Assembly (NCBI GenBank): GCA_021156245.1
Contig: JAJNBO010000044.1
Location: 1 to 10,355, forward strand
Source: Ramlibacter sp.
GTDB lineage: Bacteria > Pseudomonadota > Gammaproteobacteria > Burkholderiales > Burkholderiaceae_C
Length of the DNA: 10,355 nucleotides
Reading direction: 5' to 3'
Shown here: positions 1 through 9,999 of the stretch, piece by piece
Position numbering within the stretch: position 1 is the stretch's first letter
Layout: each line of letters begins with the position of its first letter
Notes under the pieces: model-generated
What the model saw: only the letters and a program-made list of their open reading frames with translations
Told to the model about the DNA's origin: nothing
Database searches by the model: none
Made by a program: the position numbers and the translations under genes

Positions 1-842
1 GCCGGCCGCTTCGTGATCGACGCGGTCACGGGGCAGCTGGTCTTCCTTGCGGCGCCGGACTTCGAAGCCCCAGCCGACGCGGACCGCGACAACGTCTACA
101 CCGTGGCCGTGCAGGTGAGCGACGGCGTGTTGACGACCACGCAGACCTTCACGGTGCGCGTCCAGGATGCCGTGGAGACGCCGCCGCCGCCGCCGCCGCC
201 GCCGCCCCCTCCGCCGCCGGCACCGGAGCCCCCGCCTCCGCCGCCTCCGCCGCCAGCGCCGCCTCCGCCTGCGCCGCCCCCACCGCCGGTTGCTCCGCCG
301 GGCACGGTGGGCGAGCCGCCGGGCGACGGGCCCGGCGTGCCGCCGCCCGCGCCGCCCCCGACGGTGTCCGTCACGCCCTGGACGGTGGACGTGGGCAGCC
401 TGTCGACGGTGGTGCGCGCGGTGGTGTTCGACCGCGACGGCGCGCTGCTTGCCAGCGTGGATGCGGCCGAGGCGACGTCGTCCGGTTTCGGTGTCTCGGC
501 GCGCATCGATCCGCGCCAGATGGAGGAACTGCAGCGGTCGCTGCGTTCCGGCACGTTCGCCGAAAACCTGAATCGCTTGCGGGAAGAAGTGCAGGAGAAC
601 GTTTCCCTCGAGCAGTCGGTGACCGTGTCGGTGGCGGGTGTGTCGCTGGGCCTCTCGCTGGTGTACGTGCTGTGGCTGATCCGGGGCGGCGTGCTGATGG
701 GGAGCTACCTGTCCGCCTTGCCCGCGTGGCGCATCCTGGATCCGCTGCCCGTGCTGGCACGGCCAGGGGACGACGAAGAGCAGGACGAGGACGACATGGC
801 CGACGCGCAGGACACCGGCCGCAACGTGCTGCGGGGGTTCGG

Positions 843-846
<4 letters not shown>
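1..846 (+). CDS. Cadherin-like repeat surface protein with polyproline linker and C-terminal membrane anchor (5' partial)
   Basis: The reading frame is open from base 1, so this is the C-terminal 281 residues of a larger, probably surface-exposed protein; the GTG at 13 is internal. The first ~55 residues are the end of a cadherin-like repeat ([23 protein letters not shown], then a VQVSDG strand and TVRVQD). A Pro-rich linker follows (bases 181-360), then ~85 residues with a probable helix ([10 protein letters not shown] and on), then one membrane segment (bases about 619-681), a short hydrophobic juxtamembrane stretch and an acidic tail (DDEEQDEDD). I infer repeats outside, linker crossing the periplasm or cell surface, tail in the cytoplasm. 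From memory, this C-terminal module (YVLWLIRGG, then LPAW and DPLPVL) occurs in large DUF4347 or Ig/cadherin-repeat proteins of betaproteobacteria. The stop overlaps the kinase start by ATGA, suggesting translational coupling. Ligand and adhesive role are unknown. Confidence 0.85.
181..300 (+). repeat. Proline-codon-rich tract with (CCG)8 at its start
   Basis: Bases 181-204 are eight perfect CCG units. With further CCN codons to 219 they encode 13 prolines in a row. After Ala-Pro-Glu come runs of 9, 4 and 5 prolines separated by single alanines. Being in frame, gain or loss of a unit changes linker length without shifting the frame. Such a tract normally forms a stiff polyproline-II rod, fitting a spacer between the surface repeats and the membrane segment. 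Confidence 0.9.
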
Positions 847-3310
<2,464 letters not shown>

Positions 3311-3314
<4 letters not shown>

Positions 3315-5194
3315 AAGATGCAAAGGGCATGGAGGGAGACTCGATCTCGACCCATCCGACGGTGTTTGCGCCGGGGGAAGACAGGCTGTCGGAGCAGGAG
3401 TTGCGCGCGTTGTCGCCGCAGGAGCTGATCTGGCGCAACCGCACGGTGGCCGCGTTGTCCGAAGCGTTGATCATGATGGTCGACGACGAGATGCTGAACA
3501 TCGAGATGACGCAGGCCTTCCTCACCGAGGCGGGCTACAAGCAGTTCGTCCAGACCGACAAGCCGGAGCAGGCCATCGCCATGATGCGCGGCGAGATGCC
3601 GGGCGTCCTGCTGCTGGACCTGAGCATGCCCAGGGTGAGCGGCCTGGACATCCTGGCCTCGATGCGCGAGGACGCCGTGCTGCGCCACGTACCGGTGATC
3701 GTGCTCACCAGCAGCACCGATCCGCAGGTCAAGCTCAAGGCACTGGCGCTTGGCGCGATGGACTTCCTGTCGAAGCCGGTCGATCCCAGCGAGCTCGGTT
3801 TGCGCATCCGCAACACGCTGGCGGCCAGCGCGTACCGCGAATACCTCGGGCAGCACGATGCGCTGACGGGGCTGCCCAACAAGCTGCGCTATCGCAAGGT
3901 GGCGGCCGAGGTGCTTTCCCAAGCCCGCGCGAACGGGGCCTCGGGCGCTTTCCTCCACATCGGGGTGGATGGCCTGGGCCGCATCAACGACGCCCTCGGC
4001 CGCGTCATCGGCGACCAAATGCTGCAACGGCTGGCCAAGCGCCTGGCCAGCTGCGTCCAGACCGAGGCCCAGGGAGAGCTTTCCTCGGAACACCACAACC
4101 CGACCTTGTTCCGCTTCGATGGCGACGAGTTCGCCGTGATCATTCCCTCGATGGACGGCGTGCACAGCGCGGCGGCGTTCATGAACAAGGTGCTGGAGGA
4201 CGCGACGGCCAGCTTCCATCGCGTGGGGTCGCCCGAGGTCATCGTCACCTGCAGCGTCGGCGTGTCGGTGTTCCCCAACGACGGCATGGATCCGGACGTG
4301 CTCACGCGCAACGCGGGCCTGGCCTTGCGCCACGCCAAGCAGGCAGGGCCGCACCGCTACGAATTCTTCTCGCCGCAGTTCAACGAGCAGGCCCTGAGCC
4401 GGCTGGACCTGGGTGCCGAACTGCGCCACGCGGTGGGACGGGACGAGATCGAGCTGCTGTACGAGCCGCGGGTCGAGCTCGCCAGCGGCCGCCTGGTGGC
4501 CGCACAGACCATCGTGCGGTGGCGGCATTCCTCCGGGCGCGTGATCGAAGGCGACGAGCTGATGGACCTGGCGGGCACGTCCGAGATGGACGTTGCGCTG
4601 ATGGAATGGGTGTTCGAGCAGCTGCGCAAGACCATGAAGAACTGGCGGACGGCCGGCTTGCAGCCCGTACCGGTCGGCGTGAAGGCGTCCCTCGCCAACC
4701 TCCACCCGCGCGACCTGAGCCACCTCGTCAATGCAGCCATCGCGGGGGGCATCGAGCCGCAGCACCTCACCCTGGAGTTGCAACACGTGTCGGCGCTTGA
4801 AAACCTGCTGCCCAAGGACACCGCCGCCATCGCGCAGCTGCGCAAGAAGGGCGTGCGCGTGGCGCTCGACCGCTTCGGCAGCTCGGCGTCCGTGGTGCAC
4901 CTGCGCAAACTGGCATGCGACGAGATCAAGCTGGACGAGAGTTTCGTGACCGACCTCGAAGGCGACGCCACGGTGCAGGCCATGGTGCTGGGCATGGGTG
5001 ACCTGGCGCGGCGCCTCAAGCTGAACTGTGTCGCCCCCGGCGTGACGAAGGCCCAGGAACTGGCGTTCCTCAAGAAGAACGGCTGGGACCAGGGGCAGGG
5101 GGCGCTGTTCGGGGAGCGCACCAACGGGCTGGCCTTCGCGGCCCGGTGGCTCACGCGCAGCGGCCGGCCGCTGCGCGCGCAGGTCGGCTCCTAG
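3311..5194 (+). CDS. Response regulator with REC, degenerate GGDEF and degenerate EAL domains
   Basis: The protein is 627 residues; ATG overlaps the kinase stop and follows GGAGG (3296-3300). An N-terminal extension precedes a complete receiver (about 54-170) with Asp58/Asp59, phosphoacceptor Asp103 and Lys155. A GGDEF-like domain (about 180-365) keeps [10 protein letters not shown] and IND, but the signature is DGDEF (270-274), Gly218 sits where the first metal-binding Asp of DxD is expected, Gly223 replaces the usual Lys, and no RxxD inhibitory site precedes the signature. The EAL-like domain (about 375-615) reads QTI (399-401) for EAL, Lys458 for the conserved Asn, His492 for the second Glu of the ExTE motif, Arg521 for the second Asp of DDFG and Pro576 for the EGVE Glu; Glu489, Asp520 and Lys540 remain. 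Known active enzymes need most of the lost residues, so I infer neither cyclase nor phosphodiesterase activity. It may act by protein, nucleotide or RNA binding. It is probably phosphorylated by the upstream HPt. Confidence 0.93.
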
Positions 5195-5206
5195 TGGAAT
5201 CCACGG

Positions 5207-5247
5207 GGCGGCGCCGCCGGACAGGGGCGTAGACTGGGCCGCGGCCC
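5207..5247. promoter_or_regulatory. Two perfect GC palindromes in the gap between the two operons (possible regulatory region)
   Basis: The 82-base gap contains GGCGGCGCCGCC at 5207-5218 and GGGCCGCGGCCC at 5236-5247. Each equals its own reverse complement, and they start 29 bases apart. They sit just upstream of the Shine-Dalgarno of the oxidoreductase operon, where an operator or mRNA structure would act. In DNA this GC-rich, short palindromes arise easily, so function is only a suggestion. Confidence 0.3.
5230..5235 (+). promoter_or_regulatory. Weak -10-like hexamer for the oxidoreductase operon
   Basis: TAGACT matches four of six positions of the sigma-70 -10 consensus and lies 47 bases before the TTG start. 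No convincing -35 hexamer is visible about 17 bases upstream, where the sequence is GC palindrome. It is the best promoter candidate in the only sizeable gap, but the operon could also be read through from the upstream genes. Confidence 0.25.
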
Positions 5248-5263
5248 TCCGGGCCACCAGTTC

Positions 5264-5269
5264 AGGAGG
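5264..5269 (+). promoter_or_regulatory. Strong ribosome binding site that fixes the TTG start at 5277
   Basis: AGGAGG lies 7 bases before TTG at 5277. There is no in-frame ATG between the previous gene and this point, and the first in-frame ATG downstream (residue 34) would cut off conserved Cys18 and Cys22. The TTG is therefore the best start. Confidence 0.8.
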
Positions 5270-5276
5270 CCCGTTC

Positions 5277-7100
5277 TTGCAGCCGACGAACATCGCCGAT
5301 CCGGCGTACTTCCACAAGGTGGTGGATTGCCAGTGGGCCTGCCCCGCGCACACCCCTGTCCCCGAATACATCCGCATGATCGCGCAGGGCCGCTACGGCG
5401 ACGCCTATATGGTCAACTGGGTGTCCAACGTGTTCCCCGGCATCTTGGGCCGAACGTGCGACCGCCCCTGCGAGCCCGCCTGCCGCCGCGGCCGGGTGGA
5501 GCAGAGCAATACGGGTGATCCGGAGCCGGTGGCCATCTGCCGGCTCAAGAGGGTGGCGGCCGACCACAAGGCGGACGTCCGGAGCCGCATGCCGTCCGTG
5601 GCGCCCCGCAACGGCAGACGCATTGCCTGCGTGGGTGCGGGTCCGGCCTCGCTGACGGTCGCACGCGACCTGGCCCCGCTGGGCTACGAGGTGACGGTGT
5701 TCGAGGGCGAGCAGAAGGCGGGCGGCTTCATGCGCACGCAGATCCCGCATTTCCGCCTGCCCGAGGAAGTGATCGACGAGGAGACCGGGTACGTGCTGGA
5801 CCTCGGCGTCAATTTCGTCTCCGGCCAGCCCGTCACGTCGATGAAGGCGCTGATGGCGCAGGGCTACGACGCCATCTTCGTCGGCTGCGGCGCGCCCCGC
5901 GGACGCGACCTCGACCTGCCGGGCCGGAGCGAAGCCGCCAGCCAGATCCACGTGGGCATCGACTGGCTGGCCTCCGTCTCTTTCGGGCACATCACCCAGG
6001 TCGGCCGCCGCGTCATCGTCCTCGGCGGCGGCAACACGGCCATGGACTGCTGCCGGTCGGCGCGCCGCCTGGGCGGCGAAGACGTGAAGGTCATCGTGCG
6101 CAGCGGCTTCGAGGAGATGAAGGCCTCGCCGTGGGAGAAGGAAGACGCGATGCACGAGGGCATCCCCATCATCAACTTCCACGTACCCAAGGCCTTCGTG
6201 CACGAAGGAGGCCGCCTGGCCGGGATGACGTTCGACGTGGTCCGGGCCGAGTACGACGCGCAAGGAAAGCGCAACCTGGTTCCCACGGGCGAGCCCGAGG
6301 CCTTCTTCCCCTGCGACACGGTGCTCATCGCCGTCGGCCAGGAGAACTCCTTTCCCTGGATCGAGCGCGACTCCGGCATCGCCTTCGACCGCTGGGGCCT
6401 GCCGGAGCTGGACAAGCGCACCCACCAGGCCAGCGTCCCCCACGTGTTCTTCGGCGGCGACGCGGCTTTCGGGCCGAAGAACATCATCACGGCCGTGGCG
6501 CACGGCCACGAGGCCGCGGTGTCCATCGACCTGTTGCTCAATGGCCAGGACCCACGGGCGCGCCCCGGTCCCATCGTCAACCTGATGTCGCAGAAGATGG
6601 GCATCCACGAGTGGAGCTACGACAACGCCACCTCGCTGGACAACCGGTACAAGGTGCCCTGGGCCAAGGCGGAGATGGCGCTGGCCAGCATCCGGGTCGA
6701 GGTGGAGCTGGGTTTCGACGCCGCGACGGCCTTCAACGAGGCGCAGCGCTGCCTGAACTGCGATGTGCAGACGGTGTTCAACCAGTCGACGTGCATCGAG
6801 TGCGACGCCTGCGTGGACATCTGTCCCATGGACTGCATTTCGTTCACCGCCGATGGGGACGAGCCCGACCTGCGCCAGCGCCTGAAAGCGCCCGCATTGA
6901 ACCTGGCGCAGGACCTCTACGTGTCCGGCCAGCTGAAGACGGGGCGGGTGATGGTGAAGGACGAGGACGTCTGCCTGCACTGCGGCCTGTGCGCGGAACG
7001 GTGCCCCACCGGCGCCTGGGACATGCAGAAGTTCCTGTTCAAGACGGCGATGGCGGGCCTGGCGAAGCCTCAGTCCGCACCGCGGGAGGTGATCGTATGA
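5277..7100 (+). CDS. FAD/NAD(P)-binding iron-sulfur oxidoreductase subunit (GltD/DPYD-like), NADP+-coupling subunit of 2-oxoacid oxidoreductase
   Basis: The protein has 607 residues with a TTG start. An N-terminal Fer4_20-type domain carries Cys18, Cys22, Cys61, Cys65 and Cys69. The FAD-binding fold has GAGPAS (120-125, the DPYD-like form of GxGPxG), the NAD(P)-binding fold GGGNTAMD (250-257), and a second FAD-contact motif GGD (393-395). A Cys pair (492, 495) leads into a C-terminal 2x[4Fe-4S] ferredoxin domain with Cys506/509/512/516 and Cys566/569/572/576. The family passes electrons between NAD(P)H, FAD and Fe-S clusters. Followed by overlapping korA and korB, it is most likely the third subunit of a 2-oxoacid:NADP+ oxidoreductase, as I recall from Azoarcus and Thauera, taking electrons from KorB and reducing NADP+ in the cytoplasm. 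A separate ferredoxin would then not be needed. An oddity is that the first CxxC of the N-terminal cluster block is absent. A stand-alone glutamate-synthase-like role is less likely because no large GOGAT subunit is nearby. Confidence 0.9.
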   Translation: MQPTNIADPAYFHKVVDCQWACPAHTPVPEYIRMIAQGRYGDAYMVNWVSNVFPGILGRTCDRPCEPACRRGRVEQSNTGDPEPVAICRLKRVAADHKADVRSRMPSVAPRNGRRIACVGAGPASLTVARDLAPLGYEVTVFEGEQKAGGFMRTQIPHFRLPEEVIDEETGYVLDLGVNFVSGQPVTSMKALMAQGYDAIFVGCGAPRGRDLDLPGRSEAASQIHVGIDWLASVSFGHITQVGRRVIVLGGGNTAMDCCRSARRLGGEDVKVIVRSGFEEMKASPWEKEDAMHEGIPIINFHVPKAFVHEGGRLAGMTFDVVRAEYDAQGKRNLVPTGEPEAFFPCDTVLIAVGQENSFPWIERDSGIAFDRWGLPELDKRTHQASVPHVFFGGDAAFGPKNIITAVAHGHEAAVSIDLLLNGQDPRARPGPIVNLMSQKMGIHEWSYDNATSLDNRYKVPWAKAEMALASIRVEVELGFDAATAFNEAQRCLNCDVQTVFNQSTCIECDACVDICPMDCISFTADGDEPDLRQRLKAPALNLAQDLYVSGQLKTGRVMVKDEDVCLHCGLCAERCPTGAWDMQKFLFKTAMAGLAKPQSAPREVIV

Positions 7101-8920
7101 ACCGGATCGAAGCGGTCAATGACTTCGTCATCAAGTTCGCCAACGTCAACGGCTCGGGTTCGGCATCCGCCAATGAACTGTTCGCCAAGGCCATCCTGCG
7201 CATGGGCGTGCCGGTGAGTCCGCGCAACATCTTCCCGAGCAACATCCAGGGCTTGCCCACCTGGTACGAGGTGCGCGTGAGCGAAGAGGGCTGGCAAGGG
7301 CGGCGGGGCGGCGTGGACATGATGGTCGCCATGAACCCGCAGACCTGGGATGCCGACGTGGCCGAGATCTCCCCGGGCGGCTACCTTTTCTACGACAACA
7401 CCCGGGCCCTTCCGCCCTCGGCGTTTCGAGCGGACATCCACGTCATCGGCATGCCGCTGACGGACATCTGCAACGCCGTCTACTCCGACCCGCGACAGCG
7501 GCAGCTGTTCAAGAACATCGTGTACGTCGGCGCCCTGTCGGTGCTGCTAGAGATCGACCCGGCGGAGATCGAGAAGCTGTTCGGCGAGCAGTACAAGGGC
7601 AAGGAAAAGCTGCTGGCGTCCAACGTGCAGGCGCTGCAGCTCGGGCGCGAGTTCGCGCACGAGCACCTGCAATGGCCGCTGGGCATCCGCGTGCGCAAGG
7701 CGGATCGGGTGGGCGACCAGATCTTCGTGGACGGCAACAGCGCCGCGGCGCTGGGCTGCGTCTATGGCGGCGCCACGGTCGCGGCCTGGTACCCGATCAC
7801 GCCGTCGTCGTCCGTGGCGGAGGCGTTCGAGAAGTACTGCGGCAAGCTGCGCGTCGATCCGGACACGGGCCAGCACCTCTACGCCATCGTGCAGGCCGAG
7901 GACGAGATCGCGTCCATCGGCATGGTGGTCGGCGCGGGCTGGAACGGGGCGCGGGCATTCACCGCGACCTCCGGACCGGGCGTATCGCTGATGACGGAAT
8001 TCATCGGGCTCGCCTACTTCGCCGAGATTCCGATCACCATCATCGACGTGCAGCGCGGCGGGCCTTCGACCGGCATGCCGACGCGCACCCAGCAGGCCGA
8101 CGTGCTGGCCTGCGCCTATGCCTCGCATGGCGACACCAAGCACGTGCTGCTGTTCCCGGAAGATCCGCACGAGTGTTTCGAGCACGCCGCGTCCGCTCTC
8201 GACCTGGCCGAACGCCTGCAGACGCCGGTGTTCCTGATGACCGACCTCGACATCGGCATGAACCAGCGCCTGTGCCGCCCCTTCGCATGGGAGGAGGGCG
8301 GGCAGTACGACCGTGGCAAGGTGATGAGCGCCGCCGAACTCGAGGCGGGCCGCGACTTCGGCCGCTACAAGGACGTCGATGGCGACGGCATCCCCTGGCG
8401 CACCCTGCCGGGCACGCATCCCAGCAAGGGCTCGTACTTCACGCGCGGCACCACGCGCGACCCTTATGCGCGCTACTCGGAGCGTGGTCCCGACTACGTC
8501 TACAACATGGAAAGGCTGCTGCGCAAGTTCGCGACCGCCGCGGCCCTGGTGCCGCAGCCGGTGATCCGGCGCGCCGCAGCGGAGACGCCGCTGGGCGTCA
8601 TCTACTTCGGTTCGACCAGCCCCGCCATGCAGGAGGCGCTGGGCGTGCTGGCGGCGCAGGGCATCCATCTGGACGCCATGCGCCTGCGCGCGTTTCCCTT
8701 CCCCGACAGCGTCGCGGAGTTCATCGCCAGGCACGAGCGCGTGTTCGTGGTGGAACAGAACCGCGACGCCCAGATGCGCAGCCTGCTGGTCAACGAGCTC
8801 GATCTCTCTCCGCGGCAGCTGGTGAAGGTCCTCCACTACGACGGCACGCCGATCACCGCGCGCTTCATCACCCAGGCCATCACCGCGCACGTGCAGGCTC
8901 AGCGGGAGACCATGCAATGA
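7097..8920 (+). CDS. korA: 2-oxoacid:acceptor oxidoreductase, fused gamma-alpha subunit (2-oxoglutarate type)
   Basis: The protein has 607 residues. ATG overlaps the previous stop (ATGA) and follows GGGAGGT (7084-7090); a much longer open frame upstream lies inside the preceding gene and is ignored. Residues about 1-190 are the gamma domain (FANVNGSGSASANELF, PSNIQGLPTWYEVRV). Residues from about 209 are the alpha part: the thiamine-binding pyrimidine domain with YPITPSS (232-238), an acidic QAEDE (266-270) in the region of the cofactor-activating Glu, SGPG, and RGGPSTG (320-326). The C-terminal part has VFVVEQNRDAQMRSLL, which is typical of KorA. With KorB it would decarboxylate a 2-oxoacid to the acyl-CoA and CO2, or run in reverse. 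The KorA-like motifs and the NADP+-coupling subunit favour 2-oxoglutarate to succinyl-CoA, but substrate cannot be proven from motifs; another 2-oxoacid is possible. Confidence 0.93.
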   Translation: MNRIEAVNDFVIKFANVNGSGSASANELFAKAILRMGVPVSPRNIFPSNIQGLPTWYEVRVSEEGWQGRRGGVDMMVAMNPQTWDADVAEISPGGYLFYDNTRALPPSAFRADIHVIGMPLTDICNAVYSDPRQRQLFKNIVYVGALSVLLEIDPAEIEKLFGEQYKGKEKLLASNVQALQLGREFAHEHLQWPLGIRVRKADRVGDQIFVDGNSAAALGCVYGGATVAAWYPITPSSSVAEAFEKYCGKLRVDPDTGQHLYAIVQAEDEIASIGMVVGAGWNGARAFTATSGPGVSLMTEFIGLAYFAEIPITIIDVQRGGPSTGMPTRTQQADVLACAYASHGDTKHVLLFPEDPHECFEHAASALDLAERLQTPVFLMTDLDIGMNQRLCRPFAWEEGGQYDRGKVMSAAELEAGRDFGRYKDVDGDGIPWRTLPGTHPSKGSYFTRGTTRDPYARYSERGPDYVYNMERLLRKFATAAALVPQPVIRRAAAETPLGVIYFGSTSPAMQEALGVLAAQGIHLDAMRLRAFPFPDSVAEFIARHERVFVVEQNRDAQMRSLLVNELDLSPRQLVKVLHYDGTPITARFITQAITAHVQAQRETMQ

Positions 8921-9972
8921 CGTACATCGCCAAGCCACCGCTGCGCCATCCGACGCTGGAGAAAAACCGCGTCGGCTACACGCGGCGCGACTACGAAGGC
9001 AAGATCTCCACGCTGTGCGCCGGCTGTGGCCACGACTCCATCTCGGCGGCGGTCATCCAGGCCTGCTGGGAGCTGGACATCGAACCGCACCGCGTGGCCA
9101 AGCTTTCGGGCATCGGCTGCAGTTCCAAGACGCCGGACTACTTCCTCGGCGCGTCGCACGGCTTCAACACGGTGCATGGGCGCATGCCCTCGGTGCTCAC
9201 CGGCGCCAACCTGGCCAACCGGGACCTGCTGTACCTGGGCATTTCAGGCGACGGCGACTCCGCCTCGATCGGCCTCGGCCAGTTCGCGCACGCCATGCGG
9301 CGTGGCGTGCGCATGGCGTACATCGTCGAGAACAACGGCGTCTACGGCTTGACCAAGGGCCAGTTCTCGGCCACGGCGGACAGCGGCAGCAAGAGCAAGA
9401 AGGGCGTGATCAACAGCGACAGCCCGGTGGACCTCGTCGCCATGGCGCTCCAGCTCGGCGCCACCTACGTTGCCCGCAGTTTCTCCGGAAACAAGGAGCA
9501 GCTGGTCCCGTTGATCAAGGGCGCGATGACGCACGGTGGCGCCGCGTTCATCGACGTCATCAGTCCCTGCGTCGCCTTCAACAACCACCCCGGCAGCACC
9601 AAGAGCTACGACTACATCCGCGAGCACAACGAATCCGTCAGCCGCATCGACTTCATCTCGCCGCGCGCCGAGATCACCGCGCAGGCCCCGCCCGGCCAGG
9701 TGGTCGACGTCCGCCAGCACGACGGCACGCTGCTGCGCCTGCGCAGCCTGCATGCCGACTACGACCCCACCGACCGCTACGCCGCCATGGCCTTCATGCA
9801 GGCGCACCAGGCGCGCGGGGAGGTGGTCACCGGCCTGTTGTACGTCGACCCGCTGGCGACCGACCTGCACACCGCGCTGAACACGACCGCCCGTCCGCTG
9901 AATGCCCTGGAGGCGCCGCAGCTCTGTCCAGGCGCGTCCGTTCTGGCGAAGATCAACCACTCGCTGCGCTGA
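8917..9972 (+). CDS. korB: 2-oxoacid:acceptor oxidoreductase, beta subunit (thiamine diphosphate and [4Fe-4S])
   Basis: The protein has 351 residues. ATG overlaps the korA stop and follows GGGAG (8904-8908). Four cysteines fit the single [4Fe-4S] cluster of the family: Cys34 and Cys37 in CAGCGH, Cys68 in GIGCSS and Cys218 in SPCVAFN. The thiamine diphosphate/Mg motif begins at GDGD (111-114) and ends at the Asn pair 139-140, followed by YGLTKGQ. The length is typical of KorB and longer than minimal beta subunits. It binds the cofactor at the interface with KorA and passes electrons to the iron-sulfur subunit encoded first in the operon. The GLTKGQ and SPC motifs are shared by 2-oxoglutarate and pyruvate enzymes, so substrate assignment rests on the whole operon. 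Confidence 0.93.
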   Translation: MTYIAKPPLRHPTLEKNRVGYTRRDYEGKISTLCAGCGHDSISAAVIQACWELDIEPHRVAKLSGIGCSSKTPDYFLGASHGFNTVHGRMPSVLTGANLANRDLLYLGISGDGDSASIGLGQFAHAMRRGVRMAYIVENNGVYGLTKGQFSATADSGSKSKKGVINSDSPVDLVAMALQLGATYVARSFSGNKEQLVPLIKGAMTHGGAAFIDVISPCVAFNNHPGSTKSYDYIREHNESVSRIDFISPRAEITAQAPPGQVVDVRQHDGTLLRLRSLHADYDPTDRYAAMAFMQAHQARGEVVTGLLYVDPLATDLHTALNTTARPLNALEAPQLCPGASVLAKINHSLR

Positions 9973-9985
9973 CGGCGAGTGCGCC

Positions 9986-9991
9986 GAGGAG
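9986..9991 (+). promoter_or_regulatory. Ribosome binding site of the CBS gene
   Basis: GAGGAG lies 8 bases before the ATG at 10000 and within the 27-base gap after korB. It supports that start over an in-frame GTG at 9979, which lacks a comparable site. Confidence 0.7.
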
Positions 9992-9999
9992 CTCGCACC

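Noticed and set aside
672..842. 57-codon N-terminal extension of the kinase
   Set aside because: It would overlap the surface-protein gene, is Arg-rich out-of-frame sequence, and would place a poor leader before the natural membrane segment.
5243..5255. Stem-loop GGCCC-TCC-GGGCC as an intrinsic terminator
   Set aside because: The stem is only 5 base pairs and no T run follows, so it is not a convincing terminator.
5262..6980. Minus-strand open frame opposite the flavin subunit
   Set aside because: Composition is low-information and antisense to a clearly conserved gene.
6131..7096. Long N-terminal extension of korA
   Set aside because: The extension is an out-of-frame reading of the flavin subunit; the ATG at 7097 has a good Shine-Dalgarno and begins the conserved gamma domain.
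7547..8938. Minus-strand open frame opposite korA
   Set aside because: Antisense shadow of a well-matched alpha subunit; no start signal or domain.
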